A stretch of DNA of 64,000 bases, taken from the NCBI RefSeq assembly GCF_001678845.1, contig NZ_MAIQ01000005.1, positions 4,925 through 68,924 on the forward strand, read 5' to 3'. The notes beneath the pieces are model-generated. The model was not told the origin of the DNA and did not search any database. It worked only from the letters and a program-made list of their open reading frames with translations. Origin of the DNA: Christensenella intestinihominis. GTDB lineage: Bacteria; Bacillota; Clostridia; Christensenellales; Christensenellaceae. The number at the start of each line of letters is the position of its first letter. The stretch's first letter is position 1. Below, piece by piece: positions 1-9,315 of this stretch. The position numbers and the translations under genes are program-made.

Positions 1-60
1 ATTCGAACTCCTGACCCCCACAATGCCATTGTGGTGCGCTACCAGCTGCGCTAATGCCCC
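1..60 (-). tRNA. tRNA-Ala (anticodon GGC), 3' end cut off by the window edge
   Basis: Read on the minus strand, the sequence starts GGGGCAT (acceptor 5' strand), then has a D-arm closed by GCGC/GCGC and an anticodon stem CCACA/TGTGG around the 7-base loop ATGGCAT. That loop gives anticodon GGC, which decodes alanine GCC and GCU. The variable loop, the 5' strand of the T-stem and the TTCGAAT T-loop follow. The 3' strand of the T-stem, the 3' acceptor strand and any CCA lie outside the window. Identity rests on the anticodon and cloverleaf fit by eye. Confidence 0.9.
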
Positions 61-218
61 ATATGCGGATTATTATACCATACAAATTTTTCCTTGTAAA
101 TCTGTTTTTAGGAAGGAAAATGTATTGGAATGCGTTCCTTCAGGGTGAAACCGGGTATATTATTGAAAACAGAAATTTATGTGCAATCCATTCACAAGGA
201 TTCACTGCGGGAAGATTG

Positions 219-227
219 TGATATAAT
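219..227 (+). promoter_or_regulatory. Extended -10 promoter for the ABC exporter pair
   Basis: TGATATAAT is a TGn-extended consensus -10 about 35 bases upstream of the ATPase start. No good -35 hexamer lies 17 bases upstream, which extended -10 promoters tolerate. It would drive the ATPase and permease genes as one transcript. Confidence 0.5.
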
Positions 228-260
228 AAAGGTAGCGAAAAAGTGCAGGCGGTGAAAGCA

Positions 261-965
261 ATGGGAAGCTTTGTTACAGTGAAGGACGTATATAAAAGAT
301 ACCGGATGGGCGAGGTGACGATTACCGCCTCGGACGGGGTTTCCTTCGAGATCGAAAAAGGGGAATTTGCCGTCATTGTCGGGTCATCGGGGGCCGGAAA
401 AACGACGGTCCTCAACATTCTCGGCGGTATGGACCAGTGCGACGAAGGGACTATCCTCGTGGACGGCTGCGAGGTCAGCCGGTATTCGCCAAAGGAATTG
501 ACGGAATACCGGCGGTTTGATATTGGTTTTGTATTCCAGTTCTATAATCTGGTGCAGAACCTGACGGCCAAGGAAAATGTGGAGTTGGCAACGCAAATCT
601 GCCGTGAACCGAAGGACGCGGAAACCGCCCTCGCGGAAGTCGGGCTTGCGGAGCGCATGGATAATTTCCCGGCGCAGCTTTCGGGCGGCGAGCAGCAGCG
701 CGTCTCAATTGCGCGCGCCCTTGCGAAAAATCCCAAGCTGCTTTTATGCGACGAACCGACGGGCGCGCTCGATTCCGATACGGGAAAAACGATATTAAAG
801 CTTTTGCAGGATACGTGCAGGCGGGATCATATGACGGTCGTAGTCATTACGCATAACCACGCGATTACGCCTATGGCGGACCGTGTTATAACACTCAAGA
901 ACAGCAAGGTTGTGGATGTGAAACTGAACGACCGTCCGGTTCCGGTGGAAGAAATAGAGTGGTAG
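261..965 (+). CDS. MacB/LolD-type ABC transporter ATP-binding protein
   Basis: This is a single-domain ABC ATPase of 234 residues that would energise the FtsX-type permease encoded 5 bases downstream. It shows Walker [10 protein letters not shown] (41-49), signature LSGGEQQR (140-147) and Walker B LLLCDEP (160-166). I chose the ATG at 261 because AGGCGG lies 8 bases before it; an in-frame GTG at 243 would add six residues. The MacB/LolD/FtsE class pairs with FtsX permeases and usually exports or extracts lipids, peptides or drugs, or signals to cell-wall enzymes, rather than importing nutrients. The substrate is not visible. Confidence 0.9.
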   Translation: MGSFVTVKDVYKRYRMGEVTITASDGVSFEIEKGEFAVIVGSSGAGKTTVLNILGGMDQCDEGTILVDGCEVSRYSPKELTEYRRFDIGFVFQFYNLVQNLTAKENVELATQICREPKDAETALAEVGLAERMDNFPAQLSGGEQQRVSIARALAKNPKLLLCDEPTGALDSDTGKTILKLLQDTCRRDHMTVVVITHNHAITPMADRVITLKNSKVVDVKLNDRPVPVEEIEW

Positions 966-969
966 GCGT

Positions 970-3900
970 ATGAAGTCAAAATTGGTTCAGGAAACGCTGC
1001 GTGAAATATGGCGAAGCCGCAACCGTTTCTTTTCCATCCTGGGCATCGTAGCGCTCGGCGTCGGTTTTTTTGCCGGGGTCAAGGCGAGCTGCCCGGATAT
1101 GAAGCTTACAATGGAGCAATATTACGAGGATACCGCTCTCAGCGACGTGCATCTCGTTTCGACTTACGGTTTTAATGACAATGACCTTGCCGCCATCCGG
1201 CAGGACCGGGATATCCGTGCGATGACGCCCGGCTATTCCGTTGATGCGTTTGTAGACGTGGGAGACAGGGCGGACACGATCGTAAAGGTGCTCTCCCTCG
1301 ACGCACAAACCCTTAACAGCGCGGATGCGCTCAATAAGCCGGTTTTGCAGGAGGGCCGCCTGCCGGAAAAAGCGGGGGAGTGCGTGGTGGAAAAAAATAT
1401 CCATTCCCCTGAAGAATTCCAAATCGGAAACACCGTTAAACTTATCGCCGGAAAAGAAGACGAGGATATCAAGGACACGCTGTCGCAGGACACGTTTACC
1501 ATTGTGGGGATTGTGGAATCGCCGCAGTATATTTCCTTTGACCGCGGCAAAACACAGATCGGCGACGGGGAGATCGATACGTTCATGATGGTTCCGGCGG
1601 AGGATTTCAAGCTGGATGTCTATACGGACGTATATCTGACCCTTCATTCAACGCAGGGGCTTTCGCCGTTTGAGCAGCCGTATAAGGACGAAGTAGGACT
1701 GGCGGTTAAGCGTTTTGAACAGATTGCGGACACCCGGGAAGAGGAGCGCTATGACGAGGTCGTGGCCGAAGCGCGGGAAAATCTGGACGACGCAAAACAG
1801 GAGCTTGCGGACGGCGAACAGCAGCAAAGTACGGAGCTCGCGGATGCGCAAAAGAAAATTGACGACGCGCAGGCAGAGCTTTCAAACGGACGCGCGGAGC
1901 TGGAAAAAAGCAGGAATGAATATAATTCGCAGATTGCCGAAGCGCAAAAGGAGCTCGACGATGCGCAGCAAGCGCTTGCAGACGGCCAGGCGAAATATGA
2001 AGCGGGCCTTGCGGAATATGAAGCCGGGCTGCGGCAGTACGGCGACGGCATGGAGGAGTACCGCAAGGGTGCCGCGGATTTCGAGGCGCAGGAACCGGCG
2101 GCGCTTGAAAAACTGCATGGCCTTGAGCAGCAGCGCGACGCCCTGGAAAAGCAGGTGGAGGACGGGCAGGCGCAGGTCAGCGCAGGGCGAAAGCTTGTCG
2201 CCGGTGTGAACGGAGTTGTAGACGGCTTTGCAAACCAGTTCGTCCCCGCCCTTTCCTACCTGCCGCCGGATGTAAAAAATGTAATCGACGCATCGGCCGC
2301 TCTGGATGCGCTGGCGCCCGCGGGTACGCCAAGCATCAAAGCATTGCTGCAAAGCTATGTGACGACAGACCCTGCAGCCGACCCGGGCGGAAAGGCGGCG
2401 CAAAAGGGGCAGCTTGCGGCGGTGCTGTCCGGCGTTTCTTCCGCGATCGATGCGCAGGAAGAGCAGCTTGCAACCGCAAAAGAAGGGCTTGCCCAGCTTA
2501 AACAGGGCATTGCGGACGGCTATGCGCAGTTGGACGCGGCGCAGCAGAAATTGGATGAATCCAAGCGAACGCTTGACGATACGAAGGCCCGGCTCGACGC
2601 CGCAAAGCAGGCGCTTGACGGCACAAAGGAGCAGCTCGACGGCGCAGCGGCGGAGATTGATTCCGGCCGGGCAGAGTTCGCGGCACAGAAAAAGACGGGC
2701 GGAAAGGCGCTTGCCGCCGCGGAGGATCGGCTTGCGGACGGGCAGGAAGCGCTGGACCAGGCGCGTGCGGATTATGACGCGGGCAAGCGCGAATCGGACC
2801 AAAAGCTGGAGGATGCGCGCAAGGAAATCGCCGACGGGGAAGCAAAGCTTGCGGATGTGCAAAAGCCGGTGTGGTATGTATGGGACCGGGACGATAACCC
2901 CGGCTATTCCAGCTACCAGGACGATGCGGAAAAGGTCGACGCGGTGGCGCAGGTGTTTCCGGTATTCTTTATCCTTGTGGCGGCCCTCGTGTGCCTGACG
3001 ACAATGACGCGTATGGTGGAGGAACAGCGCACGCAGATCGGCACCCTCAAGGCGCTTGGCTATTCAAGCCATACGATCATGGGGAAATATTTGTGGTACG
3101 CGATCGCGGCGAGCCTCATTGGCAGCATCGTGGGCCTGCTCGTCGGTTTTACATTGTTCCCGACAACGATTATCCATGCCTACCAGATACGCTATTTTAT
3201 GCCGGAGCCAATCACGCCCTTCCGCTGGGATTATGCCGTGTGGTGCACGGTGGTCGCGATTTTGGTGACCGGGCTCTCGGCGTGGGCGGCGGGCTATGCG
3301 GAATTGAAGGAGCAGCCCGCACAGCTGATGCGCCCTAAGTCGCCCCCGTCGGGAAAACGGGTGCTGCTGGAGAAATGGACGTGGCTGTGGAGCAAGCTGA
3401 ATTTTACGCAGAAGGTAACGGTTCGCAACCTGTTCCGGTATAAAAAGCGCGTGCTGATGACAATCGTGGGGATTGCGGGCTGTACGGCGCTGATGCTGAC
3501 GGGCTTTGGCCTCCAATATTCCGTGGGAGCCATTGTTCCAAAGCAGTTCGGGGAAATTTTTATCTATGACGCGATGGGCGCGATGAGCACCGACATTACG
3601 CCGGAGGAAACGGAAACGGTCCGGCAGCAGATTTCGGGTACGCCGGGCGTCGCGAACGATATGATGATCCTTTACCAGGGAATGGACGCCGCGGCCGGGA
3701 AAAATAAGGCGAGCGTAACCGCGTTTGTGCCCGAAGACCCGGACGGGCTCGGGGATTATGTAACGCTGCGCACCAGGGAAGAGCATACGCCCCTTTCGCT
3801 TGGCGGCGACGGCGCGGTGGTAAATGAGAAACTCGCCAAGCTTCTGGGCCTTAAAACGGGCAGCGTTTTTACGCTTGAAGATGCGGACGGAAAACAGGCG

Positions 3901-4536
3901 CAGGTGCGCGTTTCCGGCATTACGGAAAATTACGCGATGAACTATGTCTATATGTCCCCCGCGTACTATGAGCAGGTTTTCGGCGCGGCGCCCGTGGTAA
4001 ACACTTTTATGTTCAATACGGAGGACGGCGCGGACCTGAGCCGGCTTTCCGAAACGATACTCAGGTATGACAACATACAGGGAATCTCTTATGCCGAAAG
4101 CTCGGTGACCCAGTTCTCGGATATCGCCGACAGCCTCGGGAGCATTGTGCTCGTGCTGATTATGTCGGCGGGCCTGCTTGCGTTTATTGTGATGTACAAC
4201 CTTGTGAATATTAATGTAACGGAGCGTATCCGCGAGCTTGCGACCATCAAGGTGCTGGGCTTTTACGACAAGGAGGTATCGGCGTATATTTACCGGGAGA
4301 ACAATATTTCCGCTGTGATCGGAATGCTCGCCGGACTTGTGGGGGGCGTGTTCCTCGAAAAATTTGTTATCCAGACGGCGGAGGTGGATATCGTGATGTT
4401 TGCGCCGGAAATTCCGTGGACGGCATTTTTATATGCGGGCGCGCTTACCATGGCGTTCACCTGTATTGTGAATTTTGTATTGCACTTCAAGCTGAAAAAA
4501 ATCGACATGGTGGAATCCATGAAGTCGATCGAGTAA
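970..4536 (+). CDS. Giant FtsX-family ABC permease with extracellular coiled coils
   Basis: This 1188-residue membrane protein is the partner of the ATPase just upstream. After an N-terminal membrane segment and a MacB-like extracytoplasmic part come two long Ala/Glu/Lys/Asp-rich heptad-like stretches (about residues 250-410 and 495-640) with recurring motifs such as ELDDAQ, ADGQAKYEAG and LDAAKQ. An FtsX core (about 655-790) and a second, C-terminal FtsX core (about 1055-1188) follow. Duplicated FtsX domains in one chain mean that one polypeptide may replace a permease dimer. Ordinary MacB-type permeases are 400-650 residues, so the excess is mostly coiled coil. Such proteins occur in Bacillota and are poorly characterised; a role in export or cell-envelope sensing is inference. 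Confidence 0.9.
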   Translation: MKSKLVQETLREIWRSRNRFFSILGIVALGVGFFAGVKASCPDMKLTMEQYYEDTALSDVHLVSTYGFNDNDLAAIRQDRDIRAMTPGYSVDAFVDVGDRADTIVKVLSLDAQTLNSADALNKPVLQEGRLPEKAGECVVEKNIHSPEEFQIGNTVKLIAGKEDEDIKDTLSQDTFTIVGIVESPQYISFDRGKTQIGDGEIDTFMMVPAEDFKLDVYTDVYLTLHSTQGLSPFEQPYKDEVGLAVKRFEQIADTREEERYDEVVAEARENLDDAKQELADGEQQQSTELADAQKKIDDAQAELSNGRAELEKSRNEYNSQIAEAQKELDDAQQALADGQAKYEAGLAEYEAGLRQYGDGMEEYRKGAADFEAQEPAALEKLHGLEQQRDALEKQVEDGQAQVSAGRKLVAGVNGVVDGFANQFVPALSYLPPDVKNVIDASAALDALAPAGTPSIKALLQSYVTTDPAADPGGKAAQKGQLAAVLSGVSSAIDAQEEQLATAKEGLAQLKQGIADGYAQLDAAQQKLDESKRTLDDTKARLDAAKQALDGTKEQLDGAAAEIDSGRAEFAAQKKTGGKALAAAEDRLADGQEALDQARADYDAGKRESDQKLEDARKEIADGEAKLADVQKPVWYVWDRDDNPGYSSYQDDAEKVDAVAQVFPVFFILVAALVCLTTMTRMVEEQRTQIGTLKALGYSSHTIMGKYLWYAIAASLIGSIVGLLVGFTLFPTTIIHAYQIRYFMPEPITPFRWDYAVWCTVVAILVTGLSAWAAGYAELKEQPAQLMRPKSPPSGKRVLLEKWTWLWSKLNFTQKVTVRNLFRYKKRVLMTIVGIAGCTALMLTGFGLQYSVGAIVPKQFGEIFIYDAMGAMSTDITPEETETVRQQISGTPGVANDMMILYQGMDAAAGKNKASVTAFVPEDPDGLGDYVTLRTREEHTPLSLGGDGAVVNEKLAKLLGLKTGSVFTLEDADGKQAQVRVSGITENYAMNYVYMSPAYYEQVFGAAPVVNTFMFNTEDGADLSRLSETILRYDNIQGISYAESSVTQFSDIADSLGSIVLVLIMSAGLLAFIVMYNLVNINVTERIRELATIKVLGFYDKEVSAYIYRENNISAVIGMLAGLVGGVFLEKFVIQTAEVDIVMFAPEIPWTAFLYAGALTMAFTCIVNFVLHFKLKKIDMVESMKSIE

Positions 4537-4553
4537 AACAAAACGGGCGGTAT

Positions 4554-4585
4554 AAAGCGGCGGATACTGTATCTGCCGCTTTTTA
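4554..4585 (+). terminator. Intrinsic terminator after the ABC exporter operon
   Basis: An imperfect stem, AAAGCGGCGGATAC against GTATCTGCCGCTTT with a two-base loop, runs straight into a T tract, 18 bases after the permease stop. Confidence 0.75.
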
Positions 4586-4605
4586 TGACAGGCATGGCTG
4601 CGGTC

Positions 4606-4634
4606 TTGACAAAACAGGCCGGCAGGGGTAGCAT
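4606..4634 (+). promoter_or_regulatory. Sigma-70 promoter for the MFS exporter
   Basis: TTGACA is followed, after exactly 17 bases, by TAGCAT. The start of transcription would fall near 4641, just before the palindrome at 4647-4676, which suits repression by a protein bound there. Confidence 0.65.
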
Positions 4635-4646
4635 TATTCCTGTTAC

Positions 4647-4676
4647 CAAAAGTAGTTGCGCCCGCAACTACTTTTG
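4647..4676. promoter_or_regulatory. Perfect 14+14 base palindrome, candidate operator in the MFS leader
   Basis: The arms CAAAAGTAGTTGCG and CGCAACTACTTTTG are exact reverse complements around a CC centre. The dyad begins about six bases after the predicted transcription start. TAGTTGC/GCAACTA half-sites resemble MarR-type operators, and many MarR regulators control drug exporters, but no MarR or TetR gene lies next to it. In RNA it would also form a hairpin in the 5' leader. It lacks a long T tract, so I do not call it a terminator. Confidence 0.6.
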
Positions 4677-4707
4677 ACGTGGAGAAACGGGAAGGAGGCA
4701 AGGGCGC

Positions 4708-6123
4708 ATGGGCGTGGATAAAAAATATATGCCGACGATCATCATTATTTTAGTGGGAACGTTCGTGGGGTCGCTTACGCAGACGCTCCTTACGTCCGCG
4801 CTGCCAAAAATTGTCGCCGACCTCGGGGTGTCGGTGGGGCTTGGGCAGTGGCTGACGACTATTTACCTGCTGGTGATCGGGATTATGGTGCCGACCACTT
4901 CCTTTTTGATCGGGAAGTTTTCCACGCGCAAGCTGTTCTACACCTGTATGTCGCTCTTTTTTGCGGGCTCCCTGCTTGCGCTTTTTTCCGGGAACTTTGC
5001 GACGCTGCTTGCGGGACGGATTTTGCAGGCGGCCGGTACGGGAATATTGTTTCCGCTTTTAAATGTAATTGTCCTCGAGCTGGCCCCCTTAAGCCGCCGC
5101 GGTTTTGCGATGGGGATTGTGGGGCTTGCGGTAAGCTTTGCCCCCGCGGTTGCGCCGACGCTTTCGGGCTGGCTGAACGATACCTATGGCTGGCAGAGTA
5201 TTTTCCTGCTGCTTTCCATTCTTTCCGGGGCAATTTTGCTGGGTGCCGTTTTCCTGCTGAAAAATGTAAAGCGGGAGGAGATTTCGGGCGCGCTCGATAA
5301 AATTTCAATCTTGCTTTCGTCGTGCGGCTTCGGCGGGCTGCTGCTTGCGTTTACCAGCCTTTCGGATTACGGCTTTGTCCATCCGCTTGTGATTGTGCCG
5401 CTTGCGGCGGGCCTCCTGTCGCTGGCCTTGTTTACGCGCCGACAGCTTCGGATTGAAAATCCCCTACTGGATGTGCGCATTTTCAAAAACCGGGACTTCG
5501 CGGTGGGAACCGCGCTCATATCCCTTTACTACTTTGCGTTCCTCGGAATGGGAATCGTGCTGCCCATCTATATCCAGAGCTATTTGGGGCAGACGGCGCT
5601 TGTTTCCGGGCTGACGCTGCTGCCCGGCGCATTCCTGATGGCGGCGACCAGCCCCCTTTCCGGGTGGATGCTTGACCGCCTGGGGGCGCGAGCCACGCTT
5701 ATTATTGGTTCGGCCTTCCTTACGGGCGGCACGCTGCTGCTGGTGATGACCGACGCAAACACGCCGATGGGCGTTTTGGTGGCGGACTACTGTGTGCGCT
5801 GTATTGGCCTTGGGTTCCTGATTATGCCGACGACCACATGGAGCGTGGATTCGCTGGATTTGAAAAAAATGCCGGACGGCGTGGCGATCAACAACACCAT
5901 GCGGCAGGTGATGGGGGCGATTGGTTCGGCCCTGATGGTGACGGTAATGTCTGTGTCAATGAATACGTCCGGCCTTGCCTCCCCTGTTCGCGCGGGCGTT
6001 TACGGGGTGCATATGTCTTTCCTGTTTTCCGCGGTGTTGTGCATCGCGGCGACGGTGCTGGCGGTGATCTTCGTGCACGGGACTAAAAAAGAAGCGTTCA
6101 AAAAAGAACGGCGGCGGACCTAG
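4708..6123 (+). CDS. MFS drug/H+ antiporter, DHA2 (EmrB/QacA) type
   Basis: This is a 471-residue polytopic inner-membrane protein with about 14 hydrophobic segments by eye. The N-terminal part has FVGSLTQTLLTSALPKIVADLG, reduced here to its key features: the Leu-Pro-x-Ile-x-x-Asp-Leu signature of EmrB-type efflux pumps in helix 1, and GRILQAAGTG in helix 4 (motif C region follows). These carriers expel drugs or other lipophilic compounds using the proton gradient. AGGAGG lies nine bases before the ATG. It has its own promoter, operator-like palindrome and terminator, so it forms a single-gene unit. The substrate is unknown. Confidence 0.85.
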   Translation: MGVDKKYMPTIIIILVGTFVGSLTQTLLTSALPKIVADLGVSVGLGQWLTTIYLLVIGIMVPTTSFLIGKFSTRKLFYTCMSLFFAGSLLALFSGNFATLLAGRILQAAGTGILFPLLNVIVLELAPLSRRGFAMGIVGLAVSFAPAVAPTLSGWLNDTYGWQSIFLLLSILSGAILLGAVFLLKNVKREEISGALDKISILLSSCGFGGLLLAFTSLSDYGFVHPLVIVPLAAGLLSLALFTRRQLRIENPLLDVRIFKNRDFAVGTALISLYYFAFLGMGIVLPIYIQSYLGQTALVSGLTLLPGAFLMAATSPLSGWMLDRLGARATLIIGSAFLTGGTLLLVMTDANTPMGVLVADYCVRCIGLGFLIMPTTTWSVDSLDLKKMPDGVAINNTMRQVMGAIGSALMVTVMSVSMNTSGLASPVRAGVYGVHMSFLFSAVLCIAATVLAVIFVHGTKKEAFKKERRRT

Positions 6124-6157
6124 GGTGAAACCCGCCGCGGGGCTTGCCGCAGCATGG

Positions 6158-6180
6158 GCGCACGGGTGTGCGCTTTTTTT
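6158..6180 (+). terminator. Intrinsic terminator after the MFS gene
   Basis: A six-base stem GCGCAC/GTGCGC with a GGGT loop is followed by seven T residues. Confidence 0.85.
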
Positions 6181-6244
6181 GTGTCCGCCATTCGGAATGT
6201 GTTTATGGAAATGCGGATAAATTAATCATTTTCCTGCCGAAATG

Positions 6245-6253
6245 TGGTATAAT
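6245..6253 (+). promoter_or_regulatory. Extended -10 promoter of uvrB
   Basis: TGGTATAAT is a full consensus -10 with the TGn extension, 34 bases before the uvrB start. I see no convincing -35 and no clear LexA box of the Gram-positive GAAC-N4-GTTC form around it. Confidence 0.65.
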
Positions 6254-6287
6254 ATAAGTTACTCATTTTTTGAAAAATGGAGGCATT

Positions 6288-8240
6288 ATGGAGAGATTTG
6301 AACTGCATTCCCGGTATGCCCCGGCGGGCGACCAGCCCCAGGCAATCGACGAGCTGGTGCGCGGGGTGGAGGAGAATAAGAGGGCGCAGGTACTCCTTGG
6401 GGTTACGGGCAGCGGAAAAACATTTACCATGGCAAATGTGATTGCGCGCACGCAGCGCCCGGCGCTGATCCTTGCGCATAATAAGACCCTTGCGGCGCAG
6501 CTGTGCAGTGAATTCAAGGAGTTTTTCCCGAATAACGCGGTGGAATTCTTTGTTTCCTATTATGATTATTACCAGCCGGAAGCATACATCCCGGGCCGTG
6601 ATCTTTATATTGAAAAGGACGCGAGCATCAACGACGAGATCGACAAAATGCGCCACTCGGCAACATCTTCGCTTTTGGAGCGCCGAGATGTGATCGTGGT
6701 GGCAAGCGTGTCGTGCATCTATTCGATCGGCGCGCCGGAGGATTACGGCAGCCTTGCCGTTTCCCTGCGCGAGGGCATGGAATATTCACGCGAGGCGCTC
6801 CTCGAAAAGCTTGTTTCCATCAATTATACGCGGAACGACACGGATATGACGCGCGGCACCTTCCGCGTACGCGGGGAGATCGTGGAGATTTTCCCGGCCG
6901 GACAGAGCGAAAAAGCGATTCGGGTGGAATATTTCGGCGACGAAATCGAACAGCTTTCGGAGATCGACGCGCTGACGGGCAAGAAGCTGAGCATCCTCAA
7001 ATATATCATTATTTTCCCGGCTTCGCATTATGCAATGGATCATGAAAAGGTCCTGGCGCACCTGCCGGACATCAAGCGGGACCTTTTGAAACAGGTGGAA
7101 ATGTTTAAGGAGCAGGGCAAGCTGCTCGAGGCGGAACGTATCCAGCAGCGCACAATGTATGATATCGAGATGCTTAAAGAGCTGGGGTATTGCTCGGGTA
7201 TCGAGAATTACTCGCGGTATTTTGACGGACGGCTGCCCGGCCAGCCGCCGTATACGCTGATGGATTATTTCCCGGACGATTATTTGCTGTTTGTGGACGA
7301 ATCGCACGTAACGCTCCCGCAGGTGCGGGCAATGTACAACGGCGACCGGGCGCGCAAACAGATGCTGGTGGATTACGGCTTCCGCCTGCCGTCCGCGTTC
7401 GACAACCGGCCGCTTCAATTCGGCGAGTTTAACGAGCGGGTGCGCCAGGCGGTATATGTTTCCGCGACGCCCGCGGAATACGAACGCGACCTCGCGGGAG
7501 GCGACGTGGTGGAACAGATCGTCCGCCCGACGGGCCTCCTTGACCCGGCGATCGAGATACGCAAGACGGAAGGACAGCTTGACGATTTGCTTGGGGAAAT
7601 CGGCGATATTGCGGCGCGCGGAAGGCGCGTGCTGGTGACTACGCTTACCAAACGGCTTGCCGAGCGGCTTACCGAATATTATACGGAAATGGGTATCCGC
7701 GTAAAATATATGCATTCGGATATCGATACGCTGGAGCGCATTGAGATCGTGCGCGGCCTGCGGCTGGGGGAATTCGACGTACTGGTAGGCATTAACCTGC
7801 TGCGCGAGGGCCTCGATATCCCGGAGGTGGAGCTTGTGGCCATCCTCGACGCGGATAAGGAAGGGTTCCTGCGGAACGAGACGTCCCTCATACAGACCAT
7901 CGGCCGCGCCGCTCGTAACGCGGAGGGCCGCGTGATCCTGTACGCGGATGTGATGACGCGTTCCATCAAGGCGGCCGTGAGGGAGACGGAACGCCGCCGC
8001 GCGCTGCAAAGGAAATACAACGAGGATCACGGTATTACGCCGACGACGATATCAAAGGATGTGAGCGAGGCGCTTGCCATCTCGCAGAAGGCGGAGGACG
8101 AGGACCTCACAAAGCTGCCGCGGGGCGAGCGCAACATGCGCATCGACCTGCTGACCCAGCAAATGAAGCAGGCCGCCGCCGAGCTGGAGTTCGAGGTTGC
8201 GGCAAAGCTGCGCGATATGATCGAGGAATTGAAAAAGTAA
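6288..8240 (+). CDS. uvrB: Excinuclease ABC subunit B
   Basis: UvrB is the DNA-damage-verifying helicase-like subunit of nucleotide excision repair; it takes over from UvrA and recruits UvrC. The 650-residue length is typical. Visible are Walker A GVTGSGKT (38-45), the beta-hairpin region [10 protein letters not shown], the helicase DEAD-box equivalent DESH, the motif VI region QTIGRAARN and a C-terminal UVR domain ending in [13 protein letters not shown] start at 6288 ([10 protein letters not shown]) because GGAGG precedes this ATG by four bases; an upstream in-frame ATG at 6270 lacks such a site. uvrA lies 1.4 kb downstream on the same strand, separated by an unrelated gene on the other strand. 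Confidence 0.98.
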   Translation: MERFELHSRYAPAGDQPQAIDELVRGVEENKRAQVLLGVTGSGKTFTMANVIARTQRPALILAHNKTLAAQLCSEFKEFFPNNAVEFFVSYYDYYQPEAYIPGRDLYIEKDASINDEIDKMRHSATSSLLERRDVIVVASVSCIYSIGAPEDYGSLAVSLREGMEYSREALLEKLVSINYTRNDTDMTRGTFRVRGEIVEIFPAGQSEKAIRVEYFGDEIEQLSEIDALTGKKLSILKYIIIFPASHYAMDHEKVLAHLPDIKRDLLKQVEMFKEQGKLLEAERIQQRTMYDIEMLKELGYCSGIENYSRYFDGRLPGQPPYTLMDYFPDDYLLFVDESHVTLPQVRAMYNGDRARKQMLVDYGFRLPSAFDNRPLQFGEFNERVRQAVYVSATPAEYERDLAGGDVVEQIVRPTGLLDPAIEIRKTEGQLDDLLGEIGDIAARGRRVLVTTLTKRLAERLTEYYTEMGIRVKYMHSDIDTLERIEIVRGLRLGEFDVLVGINLLREGLDIPEVELVAILDADKEGFLRNETSLIQTIGRAARNAEGRVILYADVMTRSIKAAVRETERRRALQRKYNEDHGITPTTISKDVSEALAISQKAEDEDLTKLPRGERNMRIDLLTQQMKQAAAELEFEVAAKLRDMIEELKK

Positions 8241-8264
8241 CGCGCCCGGGGAGGTTTGGGAATC

Positions 8265-8292
8265 AAAAAACGGGCCGCAAAGCTGCGGCCCG
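8265..8292 (-). terminator. Terminator for the minus-strand oxidoreductase
   Basis: The stem CGGGCCGCA/TGCGGCCCG is flanked on the plus strand by AAAAAA, so on the minus strand it ends in six U residues. It lies between the convergent uvrB and the Gfo/Idh gene. Confidence 0.8.
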
Positions 8293-8310
8293 TCCGGCGG
8301 CAAGGCGCCG

Positions 8311-9315
8311 TTATACGTCCGAAGGATAGCGAACGCCCCATTCCTTCCGCAGGCTGTCCGTCAGCCGGACGGATTTGAGGCTTTCCTCCAGCGGATAGAG
8401 GCTGCTCTCTTTCCTGCCGTGCAGGATGCATTCCATCACGTGGGCGATTTCATATTGAAAGCCATGCGAGGGATAAGCGTCTTCAAAGGTTTCCGTAAGC
8501 GTCGTCGCGAGGATATCTTCGCTGTCGTAGGCATAGAGCTCCGCGCGGTTCGGGCACCAGAATTTATCGCCGAGGATGATAAGGCCGTCGTCCCCGTAAA
8601 AGATTGCGCGGGGATCGGTAATAATCTCAAACGACCCCGTCAGGAACGCGGCCCGGCCCCCGCTGTAGCGCAGCATCAGCTCGGAGTGCGAATCCGCCCC
8701 GTTTTTCAGGGTATAGACCGAAGCGACGGATTCCGGCATTTCGCGGAAGCCGAGGAACGCCATGGCGAGGGAATATACGCCCACATCGCGCAGGGCGCCT
8801 GCGGACGAAGCGGCGCTGGCCTTCCACATCTGCCAATCCGGCGCGGATTTGAGACCAAAGGCCGCCCGCACCGAACGCACCCGTCCGATGGCCCCGGCGT
8901 CTATCCAGTCGCAGGCCTTTTGGACTGCGGGAAAGAAACGCGTCCACATGCCTTCCATCAGGAAGACCTCCTGTGCCCGCGCTTTGGCGATCATCTGTTC
9001 CAGTTGGGCGGTATTATCCGCGATTGGTTTTTCGCACAGCACGCCCACCCCGGCCTCGAGCGCCGCCATCACAAACCTGAAATGGAGATGGTTTGGAACG
9101 GCAATGTAAACGACGTCCGGCCGCGCCGTTTCGAGCATTTCCCCGAAATCGGAGAAGCCCGCTTCAAACCCGTGTTTATCCGCAAAGCCCCGGGCCTTTT
9201 CGATGCTTGTGCCCGTGACTGCGGTTTTCTGTGCGCCGGGCACATAATTCATGCATTCGGCGAAATTGCCCGCGATGTAGCCCGTTCCTACAACGCCCCA
9301 TTTTATCGTTTCCAT
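8311..9315 (-). CDS. Gfo/Idh/MocA family NAD(P)-dependent oxidoreductase
   Basis: This 334-residue cytoplasmic dehydrogenase has an N-terminal Rossmann fold with GTGYIA (10-15) and the family motif CEKPI near residue 95, whose lysine takes part in catalysis. The C-terminal half is the usual alpha/beta substrate domain. Members oxidise or reduce sugars, inositols or related polyols; trans-1,2-dihydrobenzene-1,2-diol and deoxyglucose-type dehydrogenases share this layout. AGGAGG lies nine bases before the start on the minus strand. It sits alone between uvrB and uvrA, so context says nothing about its substrate. Confidence 0.88.
   Translation of the reverse strand: METIKWGVVGTGYIAGNFAECMNYVPGAQKTAVTGTSIEKARGFADKHGFEAGFSDFGEMLETARPDVVYIAVPNHLHFRFVMAALEAGVGVLCEKPIADNTAQLEQMIAKARAQEVFLMEGMWTRFFPAVQKACDWIDAGAIGRVRSVRAAFGLKSAPDWQMWKASAASSAGALRDVGVYSLAMAFLGFREMPESVASVYTLKNGADSHSELMLRYSGGRAAFLTGSFEIITDPRAIFYGDDGLIILGDKFWCPNRAELYAYDSEDILATTLTETFEDAYPSHGFQYEIAHVMECILHGRKESSLYPLEESLKSVRLTDSLRKEWGVRYPSDV

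Noticed and set aside
1740-2870. Repeated DNA in the large permease as a possible CRISPR or tandem-repeat array
   Set aside because: The repetition is at the protein heptad level (Ala/Asp/Glu/Lys), with irregular spacing and no conserved DNA repeats.
4647-4676. The 28-base dyad as an intrinsic terminator
   Set aside because: It is followed by only four T residues within the arm and then GACG, and it lies inside the leader right after a promoter; an operator is more likely.
6786-8030. 414-codon minus-strand reading frame inside uvrB
   Set aside because: It is a shadow of uvrB. GC-biased third positions keep the opposite strand open; it has no family features or ribosome site.
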